DNA of 32,566 bases from Bacteroidota bacterium (GTDB lineage: Bacteria > Bacteroidota > Bacteroidia > Bacteroidales > JAAUTT01), in NCBI GenBank assembly GCA_020048915.1, contig JAIFLU010000095.1:1-32566 (forward strand). The letters are read 5' to 3'. The notes under the pieces are model-generated. The model was not told the DNA's origin and did not search any database. It saw only the letters and a program-made list of their open reading frames with translations. The translations under genes and the position numbers were made by a program. Positions 8,426 to 16,216 of this stretch are shown here, piece after piece (positions within the stretch are counted from its first letter, which is position 1; the number at the start of each line of letters is the position of its first letter).

Positions 8426-8526
8426 TGTAACATACACATTGAGCTTAAGTTGTAATTTTAAGCAGTTGGAGATATGATACAGCAGGTGTTTATGACACAA
8501 GAAGGCTCCACAGAATTTATTTTATT

Positions 8527-9714
8527 ATGATGAAACTATCTTTTCAAAAACTATTTTATGCATTGGCCACTGTATTTGCGCTTTTTGCAATCTTAATTCT
8601 GGCTCAATCTATTCTAATTCCTTTAGCCTTTGCTTTGATTATGTCATTTATTCTGTTTCCGCTAGCTAAGAAGTTTGAGTCGTGGGGAATGAATAAAATA
8701 CCTGCAGCTTTTCTCTCTATTTTAACAGTTATTATAATTATAGGAGGAGGCATTTTCCTTTTCTCTACCCAGCTTATCGAGCTTTCAAAAGAGTTAGTTG
8801 ATTTTCAGGATAGAATCGTCCGTGTGTTTGCCGAAGTCACTTTGTATCTCAATAAAAATGTGAATATTATATCAAATTTAGAAAAAAATGAGCTGTTCAA
8901 CAAAATTAAGGAATGGCTTAACGATTCTACAGGCTCATTGGTAAGCAAAACCTTCACCACCACTACTACTTTTCTCACCGGACTGCTAGGAACAATTATA
9001 TTTACTTTTCTAATCCTAATTTACAGAAATGGATTAACACAAGCATTCATGGAGTTTTCTCCCAAAGATAAAAGAGAAAGAGTTTTAAAGATGTTTAAAT
9101 CAATTCAGCTGGTTGGACAAAAATATTTGTCTGGAATGCTATTTCTTATCATTATCATTGGATTAGCAAATAGCATTGGGCTTTGGATTATTGGCATTGA
9201 CAATCCTTTCCTATTTGGTTTTTTAGGAGCTGTTTTGTCAATCGTACCTTATGTTGGGACAGCTTCTGGAGCTATTTTTCCTATCCTGTATGCTTTTATG
9301 TCTTACGATTCTATGTGGCCTGCCATAGCAGTTGCAATATTATTTTGGGCTGTTCAATTGATTACCGATAATTTTCTCAGTCCAAAAATTGTAGGAGGTA
9401 GTTTAAGTGTTAATGCATTAGTAGCTATTTTAAGTCTTATCATTGGCGCTTTGGTGTGGGGCGTGGCCGGAATGATATTGTTTTTGCCGTTTGCTGCCAT
9501 GTTGAAAGTTTTTTGCGAGGAATTTGAAGAACTTAAACCAATCGCGCTATTAATTGGTAACCAAAATGATAAAGAGGAAAATAGTGGGAGTAAACAAATC
9601 AAAAAACGGTTTACAAAGCTAAAGGGTTGGTTTTCTTACTTCAATGGAGGTTTCAAAAAACGGAAGACAAACAAGGCTAAGTCAGGCTCAACAAAAATAG
9701 AAAGACATCATTGA
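8527..9714 (+). CDS. AI-2E family (PerM-like) transporter
   Basis: A 395-residue polytopic membrane protein. Two TM segments lie at residues 10-45 and one at about 58-78. An amphipathic soluble region (80-150) rich in charged residues (FQDRIVRVFAEV, FNKIKEWLND) precedes the second membrane half (about 155-340). The second half carries typical family features: QKYLSGMLFLIIIIGLANSIGLWIIGI, PFLFGFLGAVLSIVPYVGT and FLSPKIVGGSLSVNALVAILS. The basic tail (345-395, KKRFTKLKGW, KKRKTNKAKSG) is probably cytoplasmic. The family was named for autoinducer-2 export, but members also act as ion antiporters, so the substrate is open. Two consecutive ATG codons open the frame and either may be used. It has no functional link to its neighbours. 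Confidence 0.9.
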   Translation: MMKLSFQKLFYALATVFALFAILILAQSILIPLAFALIMSFILFPLAKKFESWGMNKIPAAFLSILTVIIIIGGGIFLFSTQLIELSKELVDFQDRIVRVFAEVTLYLNKNVNIISNLEKNELFNKIKEWLNDSTGSLVSKTFTTTTTFLTGLLGTIIFTFLILIYRNGLTQAFMEFSPKDKRERVLKMFKSIQLVGQKYLSGMLFLIIIIGLANSIGLWIIGIDNPFLFGFLGAVLSIVPYVGTASGAIFPILYAFMSYDSMWPAIAVAILFWAVQLITDNFLSPKIVGGSLSVNALVAILSLIIGALVWGVAGMILFLPFAAMLKVFCEEFEELKPIALLIGNQNDKEENSGSKQIKKRFTKLKGWFSYFNGGFKKRKTNKAKSGSTKIERHH

Positions 9715-9828
9715 AATCCTGCTCGTAAAGATTAAGCGATCGCTAAATACATGCAAGCAAGATTTTTTAAATAATATTCATGAATTTGAATTTTTAGAGC
9801 CTATTTAAATTTAACGAAAGGTAATTGA

Positions 9829-10146
9829 TTAGTTTTGAATTTTCCGGTTTAAGCTTTGCCAGGCGCCTCCATTATAAACATTGGAATAGCCATTTGCTTT
9901 CAGAATACTTTTTGCCGAAGCACTTCTCCCTCCCGATGCGCAACAAGTAATAATAGGTTTATCCTTTGCTTTCACTTTCGGAAGACTGGCACTTAATTTA
10001 TCTACCGGAATATTGATAGAGCCTTTTATGTGCCCTCCATTAAATTCGCCTTTGGTGCGAACATCAATTATAAGTGCTCCCTGGGCCATTAATTGTGTAT
10101 AATCGGTTGTTTTAATACCCAGTAATTTTTTAATTGCATCGAACAT
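9829..10146 (-). CDS. Rhodanese-like domain protein
   Basis: A 105-residue single-domain rhodanese. Residues 24-31 give the IIDVRTKGEF strand typical of the fold, followed by GGHIKGSINIPVD (the substrate-loop region) and the active-site loop with C69 in CASGGRS, matching the CxxGxR pattern of catalytically competent sulfurtransferases. The end (NVYNGGAWQSL) is also family-typical. There is no signal peptide, so it should be cytoplasmic. The family moves sulfane sulfur between donors and acceptors such as thiols or cyanide; the physiological partner is not indicated. It is a lone - strand gene between + strand genes. Confidence 0.9.
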   Translation of the reverse strand: MFDAIKKLLGIKTTDYTQLMAQGALIIDVRTKGEFNGGHIKGSINIPVDKLSASLPKVKAKDKPIITCCASGGRSASAKSILKANGYSNVYNGGAWQSLNRKIQN

Positions 10147-10342
10147 GGTGATTATGCTTTTTAATGGTTTGTAACTTGTCTATCGTTCTTCCATTCTTAA
10201 TCATTCTTGTGCTATTTAGTTTAAAATACCATTTTTTGAAGATTTAATTCTTATAACTACACTTAACATTTGAAAAGCCCGATTGTTTCAAAATTAGTTG
10301 GGTGGGGCTAGTTCTGGTTTCTAAAGACTCAAAAATAAAACA

Positions 10343-10401
10343 TTAATAATAGAAAATAATCTATTATTAAATTGCACATAGTAGAAATAAATCTATCTTT
10401 G
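10343..10401 (+). promoter_or_regulatory. hicAB promoter with two palindromic operator copies
   Basis: A Bacteroidota promoter is visible: TTG at 10372-10374, 19 nt, then TATCTTTG at 10394-10401. Two related 14-bp palindromes of the form TAGA-N6-TCTA bracket it: TAGAAAATAATCTA (10350-10363), just upstream of the -33 element, and TAGAAATAAATCTA (10382-10395), which runs into the -7 box. Their offset is 32 bp, about three helical turns. The first sits within a larger perfect 10-bp inverted repeat (TTAATAATAG at 10343-10352, CTATTATTAA at 10361-10370). The layout fits autorepression by the helix-turn-helix antitoxin encoded by the second gene. The rest of the 319-bp gap (10147-10342, 10402-10465) shows nothing clear. 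Confidence 0.65.
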
Positions 10402-10465
10402 TTTTACTGAAATTCCTTATACAAGTTATTGAATAACAAATTATGAAAATAAAAAATATAAGTAA

Positions 10466-10660
10466 ATGTCTGTACGCAAGGTACGTGACCTCATTAAAAC
10501 TATTGAGGCAGATGGTTGGTACTATTACAAAACTTTAGGAGACCATCACCATTACAAGCATTCAAAAAAACTCGGAAAAGTAACAATTCCCGGTAAGCAT
10601 TCGGATGAAGTTCATCCAAAAACAGAAAAAAGTATTTTAAGACAAGCGGGTTTAATTTAG
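10466..10660 (+). CDS. hicA: HicA-family toxin (mRNA interferase)
   Basis: A 64-residue protein with the compact dsRBD-like HicA fold: an N-terminal helix (VRDLIKTIEADGWYYYKT), the active-site histidine region GDHHHYKH (H27-H29), the strand GKVTIPGKHSDEV, and a C-terminal helix ending ILRQAGLI, the usual HicA terminus. Family members are ribosome-independent mRNA interferases that inhibit growth until neutralised by HicB. It is the first gene of a two-gene unit, 65 nt downstream of the promoter's -7 box; the partner starts within about 51 nt of its stop. The catalytic histidine is present, so the toxin is probably active. Confidence 0.92.
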   Translation: MSVRKVRDLIKTIEADGWYYYKTLGDHHHYKHSKKLGKVTIPGKHSDEVHPKTEKSILRQAGLI

Positions 10661-10711
10661 CCCGCTTATATTTCATTAGATTTGGAAAAGTATCAAATAA
10701 AACTAAACACT

Positions 10712-11119
10712 ATGAGTGTAAACATTGATGTAACTGTTTGTAAAACCAGTAAGGGCTATTCTGCTCATATTGAAGACATTGATGGAATTATTACAACAGG
10801 AAAAACTCTTGATGAAGTTAAAGAGAACATGCATAAGGCCATCGAAGGACATATTGAAGTATGTAAAGAGGACGGCGATGAAATTCCAGTTCCTTTGCAA
10901 GATGCATACAGCCTTGTTTTTAAAATGGAAGTAGAGGCTCTTTTAGATTATTATAGGGGCATTATCAATCAATCGGGTCTTTCAAAATTAACCGGAATCA
11001 ATATCAAACAGCTAAACCACTATGCAACCGGGGAAAGTAAACCAAGATACAATCAGGTTAGAAAGATTGAATCTAGTTTACATAAACTAGGTCAGGAACT
11101 TATTCATATTAAACTTTAA
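10712..11119 (+). CDS. hicB: HicB-family antitoxin with C-terminal DNA-binding domain
   Basis: A 135-residue protein. The N-terminal half is the degraded RNase-H-like HicB fold (VNIDVTVCKTSKGYSAHIED, GKTLDEVKENMHKAIEGHIE). The C-terminal 50 residues form an Xre-like helix-turn-helix (SGLSKLTGINIKQLNHYATG, then RYNQVRKIESSLHKLG). HicB binds and inhibits HicA and represses its own operon. I chose the ATG at 10712 because the family usually starts a few residues before the KxxxGYSA motif; a TTG at 10682 in the same frame would add ten residues (MEKYQIKLNT) and cannot be excluded. The helix-turn-helix is a good candidate to bind the paired TAGA-N6-TCTA sites upstream of hicA. Confidence 0.9.
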   Translation: MSVNIDVTVCKTSKGYSAHIEDIDGIITTGKTLDEVKENMHKAIEGHIEVCKEDGDEIPVPLQDAYSLVFKMEVEALLDYYRGIINQSGLSKLTGINIKQLNHYATGESKPRYNQVRKIESSLHKLGQELIHIKL

Positions 11120-11130
11120 TATGAAATTAG

Positions 11131-11154
11131 AAAAAGAGGCAAAACCCCTTTTTT
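11131..11154. terminator. Bidirectional intrinsic terminator between hicB and thiL
   Basis: AAAAAGAGG, a CAAAA loop, then CCCCTTTTT form a stem with one A-C mismatch, flanked by A and T runs, 11 nt after the hicB stop. It can end hicAB transcripts and, on the other strand, read-through from thiL. A second inverted repeat nearby (TAGAAATCT at 11192-11200, AGATTTCTA at 11212-11220) is followed ten bases later by eight T and may be a back-up. Confidence 0.55.
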
Positions 11155-11320
11155 CACTTTCAAAACATAATGAACTGTTATCGCTTTTTACTAGAAATCT
11201 CTGTATCTATAAGATTTCTATTTCTGAGAATTTTTTTTAAATACAGACATCAAATCGCCTATTAAAGGAACAAAAAACTTATAGTATCCGAAATTCATCC
11301 GTCTTCTTACATCAAACTTC

Positions 11321-12364
11321 CTACCCCCCATAGGCATTCCATCCCTGCGCACGGAGTTCAATGGCTGTATCGGCCTCGGTAATCATATAGCGTCCTTCGC
11401 TTGTATCTACCATATGGCCAATAACCGATATTTCGGTATTTTTCATAATTTTTTCATAATCCACCAAGGGCACGGTAAATAATAGCTCATAATCTTCACC
11501 ACCATTTAACGCACAAATTAACGGTTCCAGGTTTAGCTCGGCAGCAACTAATTCTGCCTTGTCTCCTACCGGAATTTTATGCTGAAAAACTTTACACCCT
11601 AAATTGCTTTGCGAACAAAGGTGTAATAACTCGCTCGACAATCCATCCGATATATCAATCATCGAGGTGGGGACAATATTCTTTTCTTCCAAAAAATCAA
11701 TTAGGTCTTTCCTGGCTTCAGGTTTTAACTGACGGTGCAGAACATAATCGTACCCATCCAGTTTTGGCTGAAAATTTTTATTTTGTTCAAACAATTGTTT
11801 CTCGCGCTCCAGAACCTGTAACCCAAGGTAAGCAGCTCCGAGGTCTCCGGTAACGCAAATCAGGTCGTTTATTTTCGCCCCGTTCCGATATGTAATTTTA
11901 TTTTTCTCTACTTCCCCTATCACGGTAATGCTAATAGCCATACCGGTTAACGACGAAGTGGTATCGCCCCCAACCAGGTCAACCTGATAGGTATCGCAGG
12001 CAAGCCTAAGTCCGGCATAAAAATCCTGTAAGGCTTCCAGGGTAAATTTTCCCGAAACAGCTATTGAGACCACCATTTGCTTGGGTTTTGCATTCATCGC
12101 ATACACATCCGAGAAATTAACAATGGCGGCTTTATAGCCTAAATGCATCAGCGGTGTATAAACAAGGCTAAAATGAATCCCTTCCATCAGCATATCAGTT
12201 GTTACAACCATCGCTTTATCACCGGCATCAATTATGGCAGCATCATCCCCTACCCCTTTGATGGTAGATTTGTGATAAATCTTCACATCTTTGGTTAAGG
12301 CTTCTATTAGTTGAAATTCTCCCAATTCTTTTAACTCTGTAACCTGCTTATTCCGCTCTGTCAT
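11321..12364 (-). CDS. thiL: Thiamine-monophosphate kinase
   Basis: A 347-residue protein of the AIR-synthase/ThiL superfamily. The N-terminal glycine-rich motif GVGDDAAIID (about residues 37-46), VTTDMLMEGIHFSL (metal/phosphate site), NFSDVYAMNAKP, GGDTTSS (about 134-140) and IDISDGLSSEL (about 238-248) are all present, as is the late GGEDYELLF motif. The enzyme phosphorylates thiamine monophosphate to thiamine diphosphate with ATP, the last step of cofactor synthesis, in the cytoplasm. Length is typical. The gene diverges from sufB across a 129-bp region, and a TAATTTTG -7-like box on its strand lies 27 nt ahead of its ATG. Confidence 0.95.
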   Translation of the reverse strand: MTERNKQVTELKELGEFQLIEALTKDVKIYHKSTIKGVGDDAAIIDAGDKAMVVTTDMLMEGIHFSLVYTPLMHLGYKAAIVNFSDVYAMNAKPKQMVVSIAVSGKFTLEALQDFYAGLRLACDTYQVDLVGGDTTSSLTGMAISITVIGEVEKNKITYRNGAKINDLICVTGDLGAAYLGLQVLEREKQLFEQNKNFQPKLDGYDYVLHRQLKPEARKDLIDFLEEKNIVPTSMIDISDGLSSELLHLCSQSNLGCKVFQHKIPVGDKAELVAAELNLEPLICALNGGEDYELLFTVPLVDYEKIMKNTEISVIGHMVDTSEGRYMITEADTAIELRAQGWNAYGG

Positions 12365-12390
12365 TAATTCTTAGATTTTTATCCGGAGGG

Positions 12391-12398
12391 CAAAATTA
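12391..12398 (-). promoter_or_regulatory. Possible thiL -7 box
   Basis: On the minus strand the bases read TAATTTTG, matching TAnnTTTG, 27 nt before the thiL start codon. I do not see a well-spaced -33 element, so this is tentative. Confidence 0.35.
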
Positions 12399-12431
12399 CA
12401 TCAATCGGTATTATTATTTGATTTTGTTTTG

Positions 12432-12465
12432 TATATTTGCGATTATTTAGATTAAGTCTAAATAA
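12432..12465 (+). promoter_or_regulatory. suf promoter -7 box with overlapping metal-regulator-like palindrome
   Basis: TATATTTG (12432-12439) fits the Bacteroidota -7 consensus. Four bases later begins a perfect inverted repeat, TTATTTAGA (12443-12451), centre TTAAG, TCTAAATAA (12457-12465), placed where transcription should start. The 19-bp core (A-TTTAGA-TTAAG-TCTAAA-T) resembles DtxR/IdeR-type boxes in symmetry and length. A repressor there would block the sufBCDS start. The regulator is not encoded in this window; the assignment to an iron-responsive DtxR-like protein is inference. Confidence 0.55.
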
Positions 12466-12493
12466 GTAGAGTGGAGAAATAAAATGACGCGAA

Positions 12494-13942
12494 ATGAGTG
12501 AAATACAGGATGATATACTGAATGAGGTAACATCGGGCGAATACAAATATGGCTTTGTTTCTGATATAGATACTGAAACCATCCCGAAAGGGCTGAATGA
12601 AGATGTGGTACGATTAATCTCCTTGAAGAAAAACGAACCCGAGTTCATGCTCGAATTCCGGCTCAAAGCCTTTCGCTTTTGGCAAACCATGAAAATGCCG
12701 AAGTGGCCTCATTTAAAAATTCCCGAAATAAATTACCAGGACATAATTTTTTATGCTGCTCCCCGACAACAGGCAAAATATGCCAGTTTAGATGAGGTAG
12801 ACCCAGAACTCAGGGCAACATTCGATAAATTAGGGATACCGCTCGACGAGCAGAAAATACTCTCGGGGGTTGCTGTTGATGTCGTAATGGATAGTATCTC
12901 GGTCAAAACTACTTTTAAGGAAACATTGGCCGAGTTAGGCATAATTTTTTGCTCTATGAGCGAAGCCGTAAAGGAATATCCTGATTTGGTTAAAAAATAC
13001 CTGGGTACGGTGGTCCCATATACCGATAATTATTTTGCAGCCTTAAATTCGGCCGTGTTCAGCGATGGATCCTTTTGTTATATCCCCAAAGGTGTTCGCT
13101 GCCCCATGGAACTGTCTACCTATTTTCGTATAAACGCAGCCAATACCGGGCAGTTTGAACGTACCTTATTAATTGCCGACGACGAAAGTTATGTTTCGTA
13201 CCTCGAAGGTTGTACTGCTCCCATGCGTGACGAGAATCAATTGCATGCAGCTGTGGTAGAACTTATCGCTATGGAGCGTGCCGAAATAAAATATTCTACG
13301 GTGCAAAACTGGTATCCCGGCGATAAAAACGGCAAAGGCGGTATTTTCAATTTTGTCACCAAAAGGGGCATCTGTAAGGGAAACTACTCCAAAATTTCGT
13401 GGACACAAGTCGAAACCGGCTCTGCCATCACCTGGAAATATCCAAGTTGCATTCTGCGCGGAGACCATACCACTGGTGAGTTTTATTCCGTTGCGGTAAC
13501 TAACAATTATCAGCAAGCGGATACTGGCACGAAAATGATGCATATTGGCAAAAACAGCAAAAGCAGAATCGTTTCAAAAGGTATTTCAGCCGGAAGAAGC
13601 AACAACAGTTACCGGGGCTTGGTGAAAGTGATGAAAAATGCTGAGAATGCACGGAATTTCTCACAATGCGATTCCCTCCTTCTTGGCAGTAAATGCGGTG
13701 CACATACCTTTCCCTATATTGAAGTGGATAACCAAACTGCCAAAATAGAGCACGAAGCTACCACATCGAAAATTGGGGAAGACCAGATTTTCTATTGCAA
13801 CCAGCGCGGTATTAGTACCGAAGATGCTGTGGGATTGATTGTAAACGGATATGTTCGCGAAGTAATTAACCAGTTGCCTATGGAATTTGCCGTGGAAGCA
13901 CAAAAGCTTTTGCAAATCAGCCTCGAAGGAAGTGTAGGTTAA
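12494..13942 (+). CDS. sufB: Fe-S cluster assembly scaffold SufB
   Basis: A 482-residue protein, the usual SufB length, and first gene of sufBCDS. Landmarks include [20 protein letters not shown] near residue 85, the central [20 protein letters not shown] and [19 protein letters not shown] stretches, and the family-diagnostic [20 protein letters not shown] (about 260-280). The end has the usual [20 protein letters not shown]. SufB forms the SufBC2D complex that builds [4Fe-4S] clusters from sulfide delivered via SufS. The ATG at 12494 is preceded by an out-of-frame ATG at 12484 opening a five-codon reading frame that overlaps the true start. Probable control by the palindrome at 12443-12465. 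Confidence 0.97.
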   Translation: MSEIQDDILNEVTSGEYKYGFVSDIDTETIPKGLNEDVVRLISLKKNEPEFMLEFRLKAFRFWQTMKMPKWPHLKIPEINYQDIIFYAAPRQQAKYASLDEVDPELRATFDKLGIPLDEQKILSGVAVDVVMDSISVKTTFKETLAELGIIFCSMSEAVKEYPDLVKKYLGTVVPYTDNYFAALNSAVFSDGSFCYIPKGVRCPMELSTYFRINAANTGQFERTLLIADDESYVSYLEGCTAPMRDENQLHAAVVELIAMERAEIKYSTVQNWYPGDKNGKGGIFNFVTKRGICKGNYSKISWTQVETGSAITWKYPSCILRGDHTTGEFYSVAVTNNYQQADTGTKMMHIGKNSKSRIVSKGISAGRSNNSYRGLVKVMKNAENARNFSQCDSLLLGSKCGAHTFPYIEVDNQTAKIEHEATTSKIGEDQIFYCNQRGISTEDAVGLIVNGYVREVINQLPMEFAVEAQKLLQISLEGSVG

Positions 13943-14057
13943 AATATTTATAAATATTATATAGTAAAAAGAAGGTTGAGAATTGTCTGTTAATCAATTA
14001 CCGGGTATTCAGGTAAAAATGCAATCTCTCCTCATTATTTTTTAAATTCAAATTATA

Positions 14058-14837
14058 ATGTTAAAAATAACGAATTTACGGACATCGATAAACGGAAAAG
14101 AAATATTAAAAGGCATCGATTTAGAAGTAAAAGCTGGTGAAGTACATGCTATAATGGGGCCAAACGGCTCGGGCAAAAGTACCCTTGCATCGGTATTAGC
14201 TGGCCGCGATATTTATGAAGTGACGGAAGGAACTGTTGAATATGAAGGCGAAGACTTATTGGATTTAACTCCGGAAGTTAGGGCCCGAAAAGGAATATTT
14301 TTAGGATTTCAGTATCCAATAGAAATCCCGGGAGTAAGCATGGCTAGTTTTCTTAGGACTGCCGTGAACGAACATCGCAAATTTAAGGCGCTTGCGCCAT
14401 TGTCGGCTTCCGATTTCCTGAAAATAATGCGCGAAAAGAAAGAGATGGTCGAAATTGACTCTAATCTCACCAACCGCTCTGTTAATGAAGGTTTCTCGGG
14501 TGGTGAGAAGAAGAAAAACGAAATCTTTCAGATGGCTTTACTGGAACCCAAGTTAGCAATTCTGGACGAAACCGATTCCGGTCTTGATATAGATGCTCTC
14601 CGGATTGTTGCAAATGGCGTTAATAAGCTGAAAACAGCTGAAAATGCCACTATTGTAATTACCCACTACCAGCGCTTACTCGACTATATTGTCCCCGATT
14701 TTGTGCATGTTTTATACAACGGCCGGATTGTTAAAACCGGTACCAAAGAGCTGGCTTTTGAATTAGAAGAAAGAGGATACGATTGGATTAAAAAAGAATC
14801 TGATTTAAAACTCAATGGTGAGGACGTTAAGATTTAA
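14058..14837 (+). CDS. sufC: Fe-S cluster assembly ATPase SufC
   Basis: A 259-residue ABC-type ATPase without membrane domains. Walker A is GPNGSGKS (about residues 34-41), the signature is FSGGEKKKNE, Walker B plus D-loop is LAILDETDSGLDIDAL, and the switch histidine follows in VITHYQRLL. The KKKNE variation after the SGGE motif is the hallmark of SufC compared with transporter ATPases. It binds SufB and SufD and drives conformational change during cluster assembly. It lies 115 nt after sufB, a stretch with no promoter or hairpin I can support, and 10 nt before the sufD start chosen here. Confidence 0.97.
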   Translation: MLKITNLRTSINGKEILKGIDLEVKAGEVHAIMGPNGSGKSTLASVLAGRDIYEVTEGTVEYEGEDLLDLTPEVRARKGIFLGFQYPIEIPGVSMASFLRTAVNEHRKFKALAPLSASDFLKIMREKKEMVEIDSNLTNRSVNEGFSGGEKKKNEIFQMALLEPKLAILDETDSGLDIDALRIVANGVNKLKTAENATIVITHYQRLLDYIVPDFVHVLYNGRIVKTGTKELAFELEERGYDWIKKESDLKLNGEDVKI

Positions 14838-14847
14838 CAGGGAAATT

Positions 14848-16197
14848 ATGGACACATTGAGTACACAACAATATTCCGACTTATTTCTTAAGCACAAAGA
14901 CATATTTTTAGGCGATGAGCCAAAGTTTTTGCAGGAAATTCGGATCAAGGCGGCTGAAAAACTTAGTACCCAAAGTTTTCCTGCCAAAAAAAACGAATTA
15001 TATAAATATACATTCCTCGAACCTTACTTCAACAATGGGTTTAAGAAAAACATCATACCTAAACCTATTACATTCGATATTTGTGATATGTTCCGCTGCG
15101 ATGTGCCAACACTCGATACCCATTTGGCCATTGTTTTGAATGGATTTTATTACGATACGAAAAAATTACTTATTACGCTTCCAAATGGCATCATATATGG
15201 GAGTCTGGCAGAAGCCATAAAACAATATCCGGCCCTGGTGGAGGCGCATTTATCGAAATACATCACCACCGACGATAGCTATGTCACTCTAAACTCCGCA
15301 ATGGCAAGAGATGGGGTGTTTTTGTATGTTCCAAAAAACAAATCGCTCGATAAGCCAATTCAAATAATCAATATCCTATTGGCAGACGAGGAACTCATGG
15401 TTCAGCCCCGTAACCTGTTTATTATGGAGCAAGGGAGTTCGGCTAAAATTGTTATTTGCGACCACACGCTAAACGATAATAAGTATTTAACAAATAGTGC
15501 CACAGAGGTCTATGTAGCCAGCGATGCAAACTTTGAGTGTTTCCGGATGCAAAACGAGCATAACGAAGCGGTACAGGTATCGCATACATTTATCCATCAG
15601 GAGGCTGGAAGCAATGTCCGCACAAATAATGTTACCCTGCATGGCGGTGTGGTTCGGAATAATTTATATGTGAACCTTGCCGGCGAGCATTGCGAAAATA
15701 CTTCCTTGGGCTTGTTCTTAACCGATGGAACGCAACAGGTCGACAATTACACCTTTATTGACCATGCTACTCCCAATTGTAACAGCAACCAGCTTTACAA
15801 AGGAATCCTGGACAATAAATCAACCGGTTCTTTTACCGGTAAAATAATGGTCCGCAAGGATGCCCAAAAAACTATGGCATATCAGCGCAACAGCAATTTA
15901 TTGCTTACCAGCGATGCTCATGCAAATGCCAAGCCCCAGCTCGAAATTTATGCCGACGATGTAAAGTGTACCCACGGTGCAACCATTGGCCAAATTGACG
16001 AAAATGCCTTGTTTTACTTGCGGTCACGGGGAATTAGTGAGCGCGAATCGCGGCTTCTTTTAATGTATGCTTTTGCATTCGAGGTTATCAAGCAAATTCA
16101 GGTAGAGCCTTTGCAAATCCGCATTGGAGATTTGGTCGAAAAACGCCTTCGGGGAGAATTATCGCGTTGTAATAATTGTGCCATGTATTGTAAATAA
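14848..16197 (+). CDS. sufD: Fe-S cluster assembly protein SufD
   Basis: A 449-residue SufB/SufD-family protein. The N-terminal half contains the AEKLSTQSFPAKKNELYKYT segment typical of SufD (residues about 33-52); the C-terminal half is the beta-helix core with HNVTLHGG-like VRTNNVTLHGGVVRNNL, TFIDHATPNCNSNQLYKGIL and a DVKCTHGATIGQIDENALFY end block. I chose the ATG at 14848 over an upstream in-frame ATG at 14815, which would overlap sufC by 23 nt and add a non-conserved stretch; MDTLSTQQYSDLF is a natural SufD start and an AGGGAA stretch lies just before it. SufD partners SufB and SufC and helps iron acquisition. The CNNCAMYC tail is cysteine-rich and unusual-looking. Confidence 0.95.
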   Translation: MDTLSTQQYSDLFLKHKDIFLGDEPKFLQEIRIKAAEKLSTQSFPAKKNELYKYTFLEPYFNNGFKKNIIPKPITFDICDMFRCDVPTLDTHLAIVLNGFYYDTKKLLITLPNGIIYGSLAEAIKQYPALVEAHLSKYITTDDSYVTLNSAMARDGVFLYVPKNKSLDKPIQIINILLADEELMVQPRNLFIMEQGSSAKIVICDHTLNDNKYLTNSATEVYVASDANFECFRMQNEHNEAVQVSHTFIHQEAGSNVRTNNVTLHGGVVRNNLYVNLAGEHCENTSLGLFLTDGTQQVDNYTFIDHATPNCNSNQLYKGILDNKSTGSFTGKIMVRKDAQKTMAYQRNSNLLLTSDAHANAKPQLEIYADDVKCTHGATIGQIDENALFYLRSRGISERESRLLLMYAFAFEVIKQIQVEPLQIRIGDLVEKRLRGELSRCNNCAMYCK

Positions 16198-16216
16198 TAT
16201 TGTCCAAGCATTAAAA

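Noticed and set aside
9735-9745. GCGATCGC octamer after the AI-2E gene
   Set aside because: A single copy; no sign of a HIP1-like repeat family in this window.
10289-10296. TAATTTTG on the minus strand as a rhodanese promoter
   Set aside because: It has no spaced -33 element and would give a leader of about 140 nt.
12484-12501. Five-codon upstream frame overlapping the sufB start
   Set aside because: It could be a leader peptide, but there is nothing beyond chance ATG spacing to support it.
13169-13543. Antisense open frame of 124 codons within sufB
   Set aside because: It lies wholly inside a conserved gene and its sequence has no independent features.
14815-14847. Longer SufD start at 14815
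   Set aside because: It overlaps sufC and adds a short basic stretch; MDTLSTQQ at 14848 is the better start.
16124-16216. Longer SufS start at 16124
   Set aside because: It would overlap sufD by 74 nt and add residues unlike the family; the ATG at 16217 gives the standard start.
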